Part shown: positions 17,198 to 25,649 of the stretch, one piece after another
How positions within the stretch are numbered: the stretch's first letter is position 1
Layout: every line of letters begins with the position of its first letter
Assembly: GCA_029572955.1 (NCBI GenBank)
Contig: JAKPQE010000078.1
Location: forward strand, 62,001 to 126,000
Direction of reading: 5' to 3'
DNA: 64,000 bases
DNA from: Pseudomonadota bacterium
GTDB lineage: Bacteria; Pseudomonadota; Alphaproteobacteria; Rhizobiales; JAKPQE01
Position numbers and translations under genes: made by a program
The notes under the pieces: model-generated
Database searches by the model: none
What the model saw: only the letters and a program-made list of their open reading frames with translations
Told to the model about the DNA's origin: nothing

Positions 17198-18646
17198 ATG
17201 TTCGATGTCCGACCGGTCGCCTTCGTCGTCGGTGCATTCATCTGCACCCTGGCGCCGCTTCTCCTGATCTGCGCCGTCGTCGACCTCGCCGCCGACAATC
17301 CCGACTGGCACGTGTTCGTCGGCTCGGCCCTCGTGATCTTCGCCTTCGGTTCGCTGATGGCGCTGGCCACCCGGGCGGAGCGGCTCGAATTCGACATCCG
17401 CCAGGGCTTCCTTCTGACCGTCGCGGTGTGGGTGGCGATGGGCCTCGTCGGCGCCGTGCCGCTCTATTTCGCCTCCTCCAAGATCGGCGTCGCCGACGCG
17501 ATCTTCGAATCGATCTCCGGCATCACCACCACCGGCTCGACCGTGCTCGTCGACCTCGACCACATGCCGCCGGGGATCCTGATGTGGCGGGCCCTCCTGC
17601 AGTGGATCGGCGGCCTCGGCATCGTCGCCACCGCGCTGCTCATCTTCCCGTTCCTGCAGGTCAGCGGGATGCAGCTCTTCAAGCTCGAATCGTCCGATGT
17701 CGGCGACAAGTTCTCGGCCCGCATCGCCGACACGGCGCGCCAGATCATGCTGCTCTACGTGTTGCTGACGGTGCTGACCGCGGTCGGCCTCATCGCCGTC
17801 GGCCTCAAGCCGTTCGATGCGGTCTGCCACGCGATGACGGCGCTCTCGACCGGTGGCTTCGGCACGCGCGACAGTTCGGTCGGCTATTTCGGCAGCATCG
17901 CGGTCGAGGCGATCCTCGTCGTCGCCATGATCGCCGGCAGCCTGACGCTCACCCTCGTCCTGCGGGCCGTCGCCGGCCATCCGCGCCCGCTGCTGCGCGA
18001 TCCGCAGACGCAGCTCTTCTTCGCCGTCATCGGCATAGCGGCCATCGTGCTGACGATCTGGCGCGTCGCCACCTCGGACACCCTGCCCGGCCCGGCGCTG
18101 TGGTCCTCGGTCTTCAGCGTCGTCTCGATCATCACGACGACCGGCTTCGTCACCGAGGACTACTCGACCTGGGGGGCGCTGCCGGTCGCCGCCTTCTTCG
18201 TCATCACCTTCATGGGCGGCTGCACCGGCTCGACGGCCGGCGGCCTCAAGTTCTACCGCCTCTATGTGCTGCTGATCGCCACGGCCAACCATTTCCGCAT
18301 GCTGCTCCACCCGCATCGCATCGCGCTCCTGCGCTATGGCGACAAGCGCCTCGACGACGAGGTGGTGCGCTCGGTGACGACCTTCGTCCTGCTCTACATG
18401 GCGAGCTTCGTCGTCATCGCCGGCGGGCTTTCGGTCACCGGCCTCGACCTCGTGACCAGCCTTTCCGGCTCGGCCCAGGCGATCGCCAATGTCGGCCCGG
18501 GCCTCGGCGACATCATCGGCCCGGCCGGCAACTTCTCGACGCTGAGCGATTCGGCGAAATTCATCCTTGCGGCGGGCATGCTGCTCGGCCGCCTCGAGAT
18601 CGTCGCGGTGGTAATGGTGTTCACGCCGGCGTTCTGGCGCGCCTGA
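17198..18646 (+). CDS. trkH: TrkH family potassium uptake protein, copy 2
   Basis: A second TrkH of exactly 482 residues, collinear with copy 1 and roughly 80% identical by eye. Pore loops are SGITTTGSTVL, ALSTGGFGTRD, TTTGFVTED and ANVGPGLGDI. Differences cluster in the N-terminal third and between pore loops 2 and 3, so the copies may differ in affinity or regulation. No frameshift or stop: both copies look functional. The 121-nt spacer after copy 1 shows no clear terminator. Confidence 0.93.
   Translation: MFDVRPVAFVVGAFICTLAPLLLICAVVDLAADNPDWHVFVGSALVIFAFGSLMALATRAERLEFDIRQGFLLTVAVWVAMGLVGAVPLYFASSKIGVADAIFESISGITTTGSTVLVDLDHMPPGILMWRALLQWIGGLGIVATALLIFPFLQVSGMQLFKLESSDVGDKFSARIADTARQIMLLYVLLTVLTAVGLIAVGLKPFDAVCHAMTALSTGGFGTRDSSVGYFGSIAVEAILVVAMIAGSLTLTLVLRAVAGHPRPLLRDPQTQLFFAVIGIAAIVLTIWRVATSDTLPGPALWSSVFSVVSIITTTGFVTEDYSTWGALPVAAFFVITFMGGCTGSTAGGLKFYRLYVLLIATANHFRMLLHPHRIALLRYGDKRLDDEVVRSVTTFVLLYMASFVVIAGGLSVTGLDLVTSLSGSAQAIANVGPGLGDIIGPAGNFSTLSDSAKFILAAGMLLGRLEIVAVVMVFTPAFWRA
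17582..17691 (+). repeat. 110-bp block identical to 16012-16121
   Basis: Partner of the identical block in the first trkH gene, located at the same place in the second gene. Confidence 0.85.
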
Positions 18647-18871
18647 CCAGGCGCCGCCGGAAACATTCCCGTTCCCGGCTAAAAACCGTGTCCGGCAGAC
18701 CACACTTTTTCCGAAATTTACCAAACGGCAGGGCAATTGTCGTTTTTGACATTGCACCGACGCCGCCCGTTCATAGAGATTGACGGGTGTTGCTGCCGGT
18801 ATCCGCGTGCTGGCGGCAAGGTATTTTAGTTTCAAATGTTCGGGCTGATGAGCTGATAAGGGGAACAGAGG

Positions 18872-19480
18872 ATGCGAAAGCACCTTCTTGTGGCTGCGGG
18901 TGTCGTTGCCGGCGTGATGGCCGCCGGCGGTATCGCCGTGGCGGAATTCAATCCGGGCGTGCAGACCTCGTACGATTCGAACGGCAAGGTCGCGAGCGCG
19001 CCGGACAACTTCGCTGCGGGCAGTCCGTCCCGCAGGTCGTCGATCAGGCGCGAGGTTGTCGATTTTGAGGGTAGCTACTCCAAGGGCACCATCATCGTCG
19101 ACACCAACGAGCGCCGCCTCTACTACGTGATGGGCGACGGCAAGGCCATGAAGTACGGCATCGGCGTCGGCCGTCCGGGCTTCCAGTGGTCGGGCGCGCA
19201 CAACATCACCCGCAAGGCGGAGTGGCCGGGCTGGACCCCGCCGCCGGCCATGCGCAAGCGCCAGCCGGGCCTGCCGGCCTTCATGCCGGGCGGCCCGAAC
19301 AATCCGCTCGGTGCCCGCGCCATGTATATCGGCTCGACCATCTACCGCATCCACGGCTCCAACGAGCCCTGGACGATGGGCCAGGCGGTCTCCTCGGGCT
19401 GCATCCGCATGACCAACGAGGACGTGACCGACCTCTACGAGCGCGTCGACGTCGGCACCCGCGTCATCGTCAAGCGCTGA
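18872..19480 (+). CDS. L,D-transpeptidase (YkuD/ErfK family), exported
   Basis: A 202-residue periplasmic enzyme. The signal peptide spans residues 1-24 (ending AVAEF). The YkuD domain covers about residues 70-201, with the histidine in YRIHGSNEPWTMG and the catalytic cysteine in SSGCIRMTNEDV. Such enzymes form 3-3 peptidoglycan cross-links or attach proteins to peptidoglycan; in Hyphomicrobiales they support polar growth. AGAGG precedes ATG 18872. A strong terminator follows, so this is the last gene of its transcript. The 225 nt upstream hold no other gene. Confidence 0.92.
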   Translation: MRKHLLVAAGVVAGVMAAGGIAVAEFNPGVQTSYDSNGKVASAPDNFAAGSPSRRSSIRREVVDFEGSYSKGTIIVDTNERRLYYVMGDGKAMKYGIGVGRPGFQWSGAHNITRKAEWPGWTPPPAMRKRQPGLPAFMPGGPNNPLGARAMYIGSTIYRIHGSNEPWTMGQAVSSGCIRMTNEDVTDLYERVDVGTRVIVKR

Positions 19481-19504
19481 CGAACGCCACCGCCGAAAAG
19501 AACG

Positions 19505-19532
19505 AGGGCCGGGAAATCCCGGCCCTTTTTTT
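19505..19532 (+). terminator. Rho-independent terminator after the L,D-transpeptidase gene
   Basis: AGGGCCGGG (19505-19513), loop AAAT, CCCGGCCCT (19518-19526), then seven T. Perfect 9-bp stem. Confidence 0.9.
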
Positions 19533-19549
19533 GTCCGCGTCGCCTCGGC

Positions 19550-20020
19550 TCAGTGGCCGCAGCCGCAACTGCCGGAACCGCAGCCGCCGCCCGAGCCGCT
19601 CGGCTCGCCAAGGCCGATCATCGGCTCGCGCGACAGGTTGGCGGCGTCGAGCGCATCGAGATAACCGCCCCAGAGCTTGTCGAAATCCTCGCCGAGTTCC
19701 TTGAAGTAGACCCAGGTGAAGATGCCGGTGTCGTGCATGTCGTCGAAGACCAGCTTGACGGCGTAGTTGCCGACCGGCTCGACGCCGACGATCTCGACAT
19801 TCTTCTTGCCGGGCACCGTCTTCTTCTGGTCGGGGCTGTGGCCCTGCACCTCGGCGCTCGGCGAAAGAACGCGCAACGCCTCGGCCGGCAGGTCGTAGGA
19901 CGTACCGTCGTCGAAGGCGACGGTCAGCAACCGCCGGTCCTTCCGCAGCTTGATTTCAGTCGGCCAGACCTTGCCTTCGGTCAAGTCGATCCCTCCCTCT
20001 CGATGATAACGATTGGCCAT
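19550..20020 (-). CDS. DUF971 protein with Cys-rich C-terminal tail
   Basis: A 156-residue cytosolic protein containing DUF971, the small zinc-associated fold also found at the N-terminus of gamma-butyrobetaine hydroxylase (WPTEIKLRKDRRLLTVAFDDG to IFTWVYFKELGE). The tail GGGCGSGSCGCGH carries three closely spaced cysteines and a final histidine, a plausible metal site not part of the basic domain. DUF971 also occurs beside Fe-S and Moco genes; here it is divergent from moaA. ATG 20020 is preferred over a longer frame that overlaps the moaA leader. Confidence 0.8.
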   Translation of the reverse strand: MANRYHREGGIDLTEGKVWPTEIKLRKDRRLLTVAFDDGTSYDLPAEALRVLSPSAEVQGHSPDQKKTVPGKKNVEIVGVEPVGNYAVKLVFDDMHDTGIFTWVYFKELGEDFDKLWGGYLDALDAANLSREPMIGLGEPSGSGGGCGSGSCGCGH

Positions 20021-20215
20021 CAGCGGCCTTGTCGATGACCATCTAGGCGGGGGCGTGCCATCCGGCAAGCCCCCAGCATGCGCCTGCGACGGCGGGTCCC
20101 GCGAGAAAGGCGCCCAATGGACCATTTGACTGGCGAGCGGAGTGATCTAGTGTTACGCGACACGACTGTCCAAGACCCCGCAATCGCTGGCGCAAGCCAT
20201 CCGGAGAGAGGCCGC

Positions 20216-21241
20216 GTGACGAGTTCTACGGCGCATGACGGTCAGGGAACCATGGTCGACCCGTTCGGGCGGGCCGTGACCTATCTGCGCGTCTCGGTCA
20301 CCGATCGCTGCGATTTCCGCTGCGTCTACTGCATGGCCGAGGACATGACCTTCCTGCCGCGGCGCGACCTGCTGACGCTGGAAGAACTCGACCGGCTCTC
20401 GACCGCCTTCGTCGAAAAGGGCGTGAGGCGGATCCGCATCACCGGCGGCGAGCCGCTGGTGCGCAAGAACATCATGCATTTCTTCCGTCAGCTGTCGCGC
20501 CATCTCGCGAGCGGCGCGCTCGACGAGGTGACGGTCACCACCAACGGCTCGCAGCTCTCGCGCTTCGCCGGCGAGCTCGCCGATGCCGGGGTCCGGCGCA
20601 TCAACGTCTCGCTCGACACGCTGCGCGAGGACCGCTTCCGCTCGATCACCCGCTGGGGCGATTTCGGCAAGGTGATGGACGGGCTCGACGCCGCGCAGAA
20701 GGCCGGCCTGGCGATCAAGATCAACGCGGTCGCGGTCAAGGACTTCAACGAGGACGAGTTCGACGAGATGATCCGCTTCGCGCATGGCCGCGGCATGGAT
20801 CTGACGATGATCGAGACGATGCCGATGGGCGAGGTCGGCGACGAGCGCCACGACCAGTACCTGCCGCTCTCGGCGGTGCGCGCCGATCTTTCGAGCCGCT
20901 GGACGCTGGTCGACAGCGACTACCGCACCGGCGGGCCGGCACGCTATGTCCGCATCGCCGAGACCGGCGGCCGGCTCGGCTTCATCACGCCGATGAGCCA
21001 CAATTTCTGCGAATCCTGCAATCGCGTGCGGGTCACCTGCACCGGCATGCTCTATATGTGCCTCGGCCAGGACGACGCGGCCGACCTGCGCGCTCCCTTG
21101 CGCGCCTCTGAGGGCAACGAGCTCATCGGCGCGGCGATCGACGAGGCGATCGGGCGCAAGCCGAAGGGCCACGACTTCGTCATCGAGCGGCAGGAGACGC
21201 GCGGCACCGTCGCCCGCCACATGTCGGTCACGGGTGGCTGA
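20216..21241 (+). CDS. moaA: GTP 3',8-cyclase MoaA
   Basis: Radical-SAM enzyme that starts molybdenum cofactor synthesis by converting GTP to 3',8-cyclo-GTP. The N-terminal cluster motif is CDFRCVYC; the second 4Fe-4S site is formed by CESCN and a further cysteine (VTCTG). ITGGEPLVR and NVSLDTL are family motifs, and the protein ends in the functionally important Gly-Gly. The GTG start at 20216 follows GGAGAGAGG; the frame extends 46 codons upstream without similarity. 341 residues. The DMT permease gene starts at the next base after its stop. Confidence 0.95.
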   Translation: MTSSTAHDGQGTMVDPFGRAVTYLRVSVTDRCDFRCVYCMAEDMTFLPRRDLLTLEELDRLSTAFVEKGVRRIRITGGEPLVRKNIMHFFRQLSRHLASGALDEVTVTTNGSQLSRFAGELADAGVRRINVSLDTLREDRFRSITRWGDFGKVMDGLDAAQKAGLAIKINAVAVKDFNEDEFDEMIRFAHGRGMDLTMIETMPMGEVGDERHDQYLPLSAVRADLSSRWTLVDSDYRTGGPARYVRIAETGGRLGFITPMSHNFCESCNRVRVTCTGMLYMCLGQDDAADLRAPLRASEGNELIGAAIDEAIGRKPKGHDFVIERQETRGTVARHMSVTGG

Positions 21242-22189
21242 TTGGACAGGACGCCCGAGGACCCCTCGTCATCCTTCGAGAGCACCGATGTCGCGGCGGC
21301 GGCACAGGCGGTCATCGCGACGGCCGCCGAGAATTCCCGCGGCATCTTCGCCATGCTCGCCTCGATGGCGTTCTTCATCGGCAACGACACGCTGGTGAAG
21401 CTGGCGAGCGCCAACCTGCCGACCGGCGAGATCATCTTCATCCGCGGCCTGATGGCGACGGCGCTGGTGCTCCTCGTCGCCAAATTTACCGGCGCGATGC
21501 CCCGCCCCGACCACTATCTGCGACCGGCGATCGCCCTTCGAATCGTCGGCGAACTCGGCGCGACCTTCTTCTATCTCTCGGCGCTTTTTCGCCTGCCGAT
21601 CGCCAACGTCACGGCGATCCTGCAGGCGGTGCCGCTGTTCGCGACGGTCGCCGCCGTCGTCTTTCTCGGCGAGATCGTCGGCTGGCGGCGCTGGCTGGCG
21701 GTCGGCGCCGGCCTTCTCGGCGTCCTGCTGATCATCCGGCCGGGCTTTGCCGACTTCAACGCCGCCTCGGTGCTGGCGGTCGTCTCGGTGCTGTTCATCG
21801 TGCTCAGGGATCTCGCCACCCGGCGCGTGCCGCAGGCGATCCCGTCGATGACGCTGACGGCGCTCACCGCCATTTCGGTGACGATGATGGGCGCGGTGCT
21901 GGTGCAGACCGAGACCTATGTGCCGCCGAGCAGCCACGACCTCCTCATGCTCGCCGGCGCGGCGGTGCTGCTCAATTGCGGCTATTTCTTCATCGTCGTC
22001 GCGATGCGCTCGGGCGAGATGTCGGTGGTGGCGCCGTTCCGCTACTCGATCGTCCTTTGGGCGATCGCCATCGGCTGGCTCGTCTGGGGCGATCTGCCGA
22101 AGCCCGCCGGTCTCGTCGGCATCGCCGTCGTCACGATCGCGGGCATCTACACCTTCCGGCGCGAGCGGCTTGCCGCCCGGGCAAAATGA
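21242..22189 (+). CDS. DMT superfamily (EamA) permease
   Basis: Drug/metabolite transporter of about 315 residues with ten hydrophobic helices in two EamA repeats; helix 1 begins at GIFAMLASMAFFIGND. The start is a TTG immediately after the moaA TGA, so translation likely depends on ribosomes finishing moaA. The first ~30 residues are a polar Ser/Ala-rich extension. The substrate is unknown; nothing links it to molybdenum except position. Confidence 0.85.
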   Translation: MDRTPEDPSSSFESTDVAAAAQAVIATAAENSRGIFAMLASMAFFIGNDTLVKLASANLPTGEIIFIRGLMATALVLLVAKFTGAMPRPDHYLRPAIALRIVGELGATFFYLSALFRLPIANVTAILQAVPLFATVAAVVFLGEIVGWRRWLAVGAGLLGVLLIIRPGFADFNAASVLAVVSVLFIVLRDLATRRVPQAIPSMTLTALTAISVTMMGAVLVQTETYVPPSSHDLLMLAGAAVLLNCGYFFIVVAMRSGEMSVVAPFRYSIVLWAIAIGWLVWGDLPKPAGLVGIAVVTIAGIYTFRRERLAARAK

Positions 22190-22245
22190 AACGCCCCGGC
22201 ACCGAGGGGCAACCGGGACGCTCCAACGACGCGGTGGGGGGAAAA

Positions 22246-22719
22246 TCACACCGCGACATGGCTCTCCACGCCGACGTCCACGCGGATCGCCTCGCCGGCC
22301 CGCTCCTCGATATCCTCGAGTGCGATCGAGATGTCGTAGCCACCGACGGCTGCGGTGCGCACGATCTCCTCGGTCGGCAGGCGGCCGGCGCTCGCCAGCG
22401 CCCAGAGGATCGCGGCGCGGGTGCCGGACTTGCAGTAGGCGAAGACCGGCTGCGGCAGTTCGGCGAGCGCCTCGACGAAGGCGTCGATCTGCTCCTCGTC
22501 GGTGACGCAGTGGCAATGCACCGGCAGATGGCGGTAGCCGAGATCGAAGGCGCGGGCCATGTGGCCGGCGTCGCCCGACTGCAGGAACTCGCCGGTCTCC
22601 TCGTCGGGCCGCAGATTGAGCACCGACTTGAAACCGAGGCCGGCGATGGTCGCGAAATCGGCATCGGAAACCTGCGGCGCGACTGCGATCGAGGGGCTGA
22701 ACGCGCTGAACCTGGTCAT
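22246..22719 (-). CDS. DUF442 / Blh-type phosphatase-like protein (TIGR01244)
   Basis: A 157-residue protein with the protein-tyrosine-phosphatase-like fold of the beta-lactamase-hydrolase-like (BlhA N-terminal) family. The loop FAYCKSGTRA puts the nucleophilic cysteine at about residue 96 and the arginine at 101. Stand-alone forms are common in alphaproteobacteria; a sulfide-linked role has been shown only for versions fused to persulfide dioxygenase-like domains. ATG 22719 is chosen over TTG 22734, which would include the GGAG ribosome-binding site. Confidence 0.8.
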   Translation of the reverse strand: MTRFSAFSPSIAVAPQVSDADFATIAGLGFKSVLNLRPDEETGEFLQSGDAGHMARAFDLGYRHLPVHCHCVTDEEQIDAFVEALAELPQPVFAYCKSGTRAAILWALASAGRLPTEEIVRTAAVGGYDISIALEDIEERAGEAIRVDVGVESHVAV

Positions 22720-23067
22720 TGTCGTCGTCTCCAAAGTGGCGCCGGGAGGGTCGCCAGCGAATGTCTGTCGCGCCCGTTAGACAGCAAATCCATTTCGCAA
22801 ACAAGCGGCCGTAGCGCCGTTTGCGCAAAATAAATCCAATATTTCAGGAATATCGGGACTCTGTAGCACGCCAATTTGGCCCAAGCGGCTTCTGAATAGA
22901 ATATTGTTCCAAGAATCTGTCCGGTTGCGACACGCCGCCGGAAAGATCTCAGCAAGCATCTGTTTTCAAAAGGAAAAACAGAAATGCGAAACCCCGCGGC
23001 GGGCGCCGCGGGGTTCGTTCGTTGCCATCCGTCGTCGCCTCGCCGGCCGGCGAGTCGCCGATGCGGC
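22720..23067. other. gene-free AT-richer stretch
   Basis: About 350 nt between the DUF442 gene and the 3-hydroxyisobutyrate-type dehydrogenase. It is clearly AT-richer than its surroundings at 22780-22985. It should hold the promoter of the DUF442 gene near 22740-22860, though no convincing boxes stand out, and it holds the terminator of the dehydrogenase gene. No credible coding sequence. Confidence 0.6.
22990..23015 (-). terminator. Rho-independent terminator of the dehydrogenase gene
   Basis: Perfect 11-bp stem AACCCCGCGGC / GCCGCGGGGTT with a 4-nt loop (23001-23004). Read on the minus strand it is followed by a pyrimidine-rich, T-rich stretch, and it lies 52 nt after the stop codon at 23068. 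Confidence 0.75.
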
Positions 23068-23940
23068 TCACTTCTTCTCGAGGCGGGCGATGAGGCTCGA
23101 GGTATCCCAGCGACGGCCGCCCATCTTCTGCACGTCGGCGTAGAACTGGTCGACGAGGGCGGTGACCGGCAGGCTCGCGCCGTTGCGGCGGGCCTCGGCG
23201 AGGAGGATCGAAAGGTCCTTGCGCATCCAGTCGACGGCAAAGCCGAAATCGAACTTGCCGGCGTCCATGGTCTTCCAGCGGTTCTCCATCTGCCAGGACT
23301 GGGCGGCGCCCTTGGAGATGACGCCGATCACCTTCTCGACGTCGAGGCCGGCGGTCCGGGCGAAGTGGATCGCCTCGGCGAGGCCCTCGACGAGGCCGGC
23401 GATGCAGATCTGGTTGACCATCTTGGTGAGCTGGCCGGCGCCGGCCGGGCCCATCAGGCCGACCATGCGGGCAAAGCTCTGGATCACCGGCTCGGCGGCG
23501 GCGTAGGCCGTCTCGTCGCCGCCGACCATCACGGTGAGGGCGCCGTTCTCGGCGCCGGCCTGGCCGCCCGAGACCGGGGCATCGAGGGAGGAGAAGCCGC
23601 GCTCGGCGGCGGCGGCGGCGAGTTCGCGGGCGATCTCGGCCGAGGCCGTGGTGTTGTCGACGAAGACCGCGCCGGCCTTCATGCCGTGGAAGGCGCCGTC
23701 GGCCCCGAGCGTCACCGACCGCAGGTCATCGTCGTTGCCGACGCAGGCAAAGACGAAATCGCAGCCCTCGGCGGCGGCGCGCGGCGTCGGCGCGGCGGTG
23801 CCGCCGAACTCGGCGACCCACTTTTCTGCCTTCTCCGCGGTCCGGTTGTAGACGGTGACGTCGTGACCGCCCTTGACCTTCAGATGGCCGGCCATGGGAT
23901 AGCCCATGACGCCGAGGCCGAGAAAAGCGACTTTCGCCAT
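23068..23940 (-). CDS. 3-hydroxyisobutyrate dehydrogenase-family NAD(P)-dependent oxidoreductase
   Basis: A beta-hydroxyacid dehydrogenase of 290 residues. The Rossmann motif is GLGVMGYPMAGHL (residues 7-19), the substrate-binding signature DAPVSGGQAGAENG, and the catalytic lysine is in GAGQLTKMVNQ. The family includes 3-hydroxyisobutyrate, tartronate-semialdehyde and 2-(hydroxymethyl)glutarate reductases; which one applies is unclear. No valine-degradation genes are near. Its own terminator follows. Confidence 0.88.
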   Translation of the reverse strand: MAKVAFLGLGVMGYPMAGHLKVKGGHDVTVYNRTAEKAEKWVAEFGGTAAPTPRAAAEGCDFVFACVGNDDDLRSVTLGADGAFHGMKAGAVFVDNTTASAEIARELAAAAAERGFSSLDAPVSGGQAGAENGALTVMVGGDETAYAAAEPVIQSFARMVGLMGPAGAGQLTKMVNQICIAGLVEGLAEAIHFARTAGLDVEKVIGVISKGAAQSWQMENRWKTMDAGKFDFGFAVDWMRKDLSILLAEARRNGASLPVTALVDQFYADVQKMGGRRWDTSSLIARLEKK

Positions 23941-24022
23941 ATGCCGATGCTCCTCGATTGCCGTTGCCGGGTTCGTCAGCCGCGCCGGGGACCGGTCATC
24001 CCTCGACGGGATCGATGAGCAG

Positions 24023-24041
24023 CCCCCGGGGGGGGGGGGGC
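24023..24041. repeat. homopolymer C5-G13 tract
   Basis: Five C then thirteen G in a row (G-run 24028-24040), between the dehydrogenase start and the ABC permease stop. Such a run is prone to replication slippage and to sequencing or assembly error. It is outside any gene, so a length change would not shift a reading frame. Confidence 0.9.
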
Positions 24042-24050
24042 TTTGTCCTG

Positions 24051-24097
24051 TCGCGTTTGCGACCGCGAACCGGCTTCCACTTCGTCAGGAAACGCTC
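24051..24097 (+). repeat. dispersed intergenic repeat, copy 1
   Basis: A 47-bp element (TCGCGTTT ... GCGAACCGG ... TCCACTTCG ... GAAACGCTC) that recurs in the same orientation at 53451-53498 with a handful of differences. I recall very similar intergenic elements in rhizobial genomes. It lies between the dehydrogenase and the ABC transporter genes. Confidence 0.75.
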
Positions 24098-24119
24098 ATA
24101 GCCGATCGTGCGGGCGCCG

Positions 24120-24818
24120 TCACGTCCTGGCGGTGGCCGGGCGCATGTGACGGGTGATGCGGATCTCGAGGCGGTCCCAGACCCGGCGCAGCACCTCGAC
24201 GACGACGAGGTAGAGCACGGCCGCCCACAGATAGACCTCGAAATCGAAGCTGCGCGAGAAGGCGAGCCGGGTCGTGCCCATCAGATCGTAGACGGTGATC
24301 ACGCTGGCGATCGCCGAGCCCTTGATCATCAGGATCACCTCGTTGCCAAGGGGGCGCAGGGCAATGACGAAGGCCTGCGGCAGGATGATCTTGCGCAGTG
24401 TCGTCCAGCCCTTCAGCCCGAGCGCGGCGGCGGCCTCGGACTGGCCGATCGGCACGGCCTGGATGGCGCCGCGCAGGATCTCGGCCTGATAGGCCGCCGT
24501 GTTCAGCGTGAAGGTGAGGATGGCGCAGAGATAGGCCTCGCGGAACAGCCACCACAGGCCGACGGCCTCGAGCTCGGCGCGGAACTGGCCGGCGCCGTAA
24601 TAGACGAGGAAGGTCTGGGCGAGCAGCGGCGTGCCGCGGAAGAAATAGACGTAGGAGAAGGAGACGCCGCGCAGGAGCTTCGAATCGCTGATGCGGGCGA
24701 GTGCCACCGGCAGGGCGAGCAGCGCGCCGAGGGTCACCGAAACGGCGACGAGCGAGAGGGTGACGTTGAGGCCGCCGAGCATCTGCACGCCGTAGCGCTG
24801 GAGGAGGTCCCAGTTCAT
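24120..24818 (-). CDS. polar amino-acid ABC transporter permease (HisM type)
   Basis: A 232-residue inner-membrane permease with five or six helices and the EAA loop EAAAALGLKGWTTLRKIILPQA, which docks the ATPase. It begins with ATG overlapping the end of the HisQ-type permease by 4 nt and completes a binding protein-permease-permease set. The ATPase gene usual for this family is not next to it. The substrate is probably a basic or other polar amino acid, judged from the HisM/ArtM-like sequence. Confidence 0.9.
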   Translation of the reverse strand: MNWDLLQRYGVQMLGGLNVTLSLVAVSVTLGALLALPVALARISDSKLLRGVSFSYVYFFRGTPLLAQTFLVYYGAGQFRAELEAVGLWWLFREAYLCAILTFTLNTAAYQAEILRGAIQAVPIGQSEAAAALGLKGWTTLRKIILPQAFVIALRPLGNEVILMIKGSAIASVITVYDLMGTTRLAFSRSFDFEVYLWAAVLYLVVVEVLRRVWDRLEIRITRHMRPATART

Positions 24819-25531
24819 GCCCCGACCCTCCGCTGGCCACGGTTGGCCCGCTTCTCCATGGCGACGAGGAAGACGCTCGAGACGATCGAGAGCACGAGAT
24901 AGATGAGGCAGGCGGCGAGGTAGAAGAAGAACGGCTCCTTGGTGGCGCCGACGGCGACCTTGGTCTGGCGCAGCAGGTCGTCGAGGGCGATGACCGAGAC
25001 GAGCGAGGTGTCCTTCAGCAGCACCAGCCAGAGATTGCCGATGCCGGGCAGCGCGTAGCGCCAGAGCTGGGGAATGATGACGAGGCGCAGCGTCAGGCCG
25101 CGGCTGAGGCCGAGGGCGCGCGCCGCCTCGATCTGGCCCTTGGAGATCGCCCTGAGGGCGGCGAGGAACACCTCGCTGGCATAGGCGGCGAAGACGACGC
25201 CGAGGGCGACCATGCCGGCGACGAAGCTCGACACCTCGACATAGGTGTCGACGAACAGCGCGACGATCTTCTGGAAGAGGATCTGGCCGCCGTAATAGAC
25301 GATGAACAGCGTCAGGAGTTCCGGCAGGCCGCGAAAGACCGTCGTGAAGACGTTGCCGACGAAGCGCAGGACGCTGGAATGGGAGTTCTTGGCGAGCGCG
25401 ACGGCAAGGCCGAGCATCAGCCCGAAGGGCACCGTGGCGAGCGCCAGGCGAATGGTCAGCCAGGTCCCGGCCAACAGCTCGTCGGCCCAGCCCTCAGACC
25501 CGAACTGCAAGAGGCCGAACAGCTCCGTCAT
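24815..25531 (-). CDS. polar amino-acid ABC transporter permease (HisQ type)
   Basis: A 238-residue partner of the HisM-type permease. It has several membrane helices and the EAA loop EAARALGLSRGLTLRLVIIPQ. ATG 25531 is preceded by GGGGAGGGG at close spacing; the frame upstream to 25597 shows no similarity. It lies 118 nt after the binding-protein gene and overlaps the next permease by 4 nt. Confidence 0.9.
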   Translation of the reverse strand: MTELFGLLQFGSEGWADELLAGTWLTIRLALATVPFGLMLGLAVALAKNSHSSVLRFVGNVFTTVFRGLPELLTLFIVYYGGQILFQKIVALFVDTYVEVSSFVAGMVALGVVFAAYASEVFLAALRAISKGQIEAARALGLSRGLTLRLVIIPQLWRYALPGIGNLWLVLLKDTSLVSVIALDDLLRQTKVAVGATKEPFFFYLAACLIYLVLSIVSSVFLVAMEKRANRGQRRVGA

Positions 25532-25649
25532 CCCCTCCCCTTCGACGGAGAACGCCTCGTTGCCGCGAGCCGAACCGCCTCTTTCTGCGCGCTGCACCCA
25601 CCGCCGGCACTCCCCACGAATGCCGGCGGCAGGGTTTCAGGTCGTCCGA

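Noticed and set aside
17051-19354. A 767-codon open frame on the minus strand across the second trkH and the transpeptidase genes
   Set aside because: Pure antisense shadow: both genes beneath it have clear family motifs on the plus strand.
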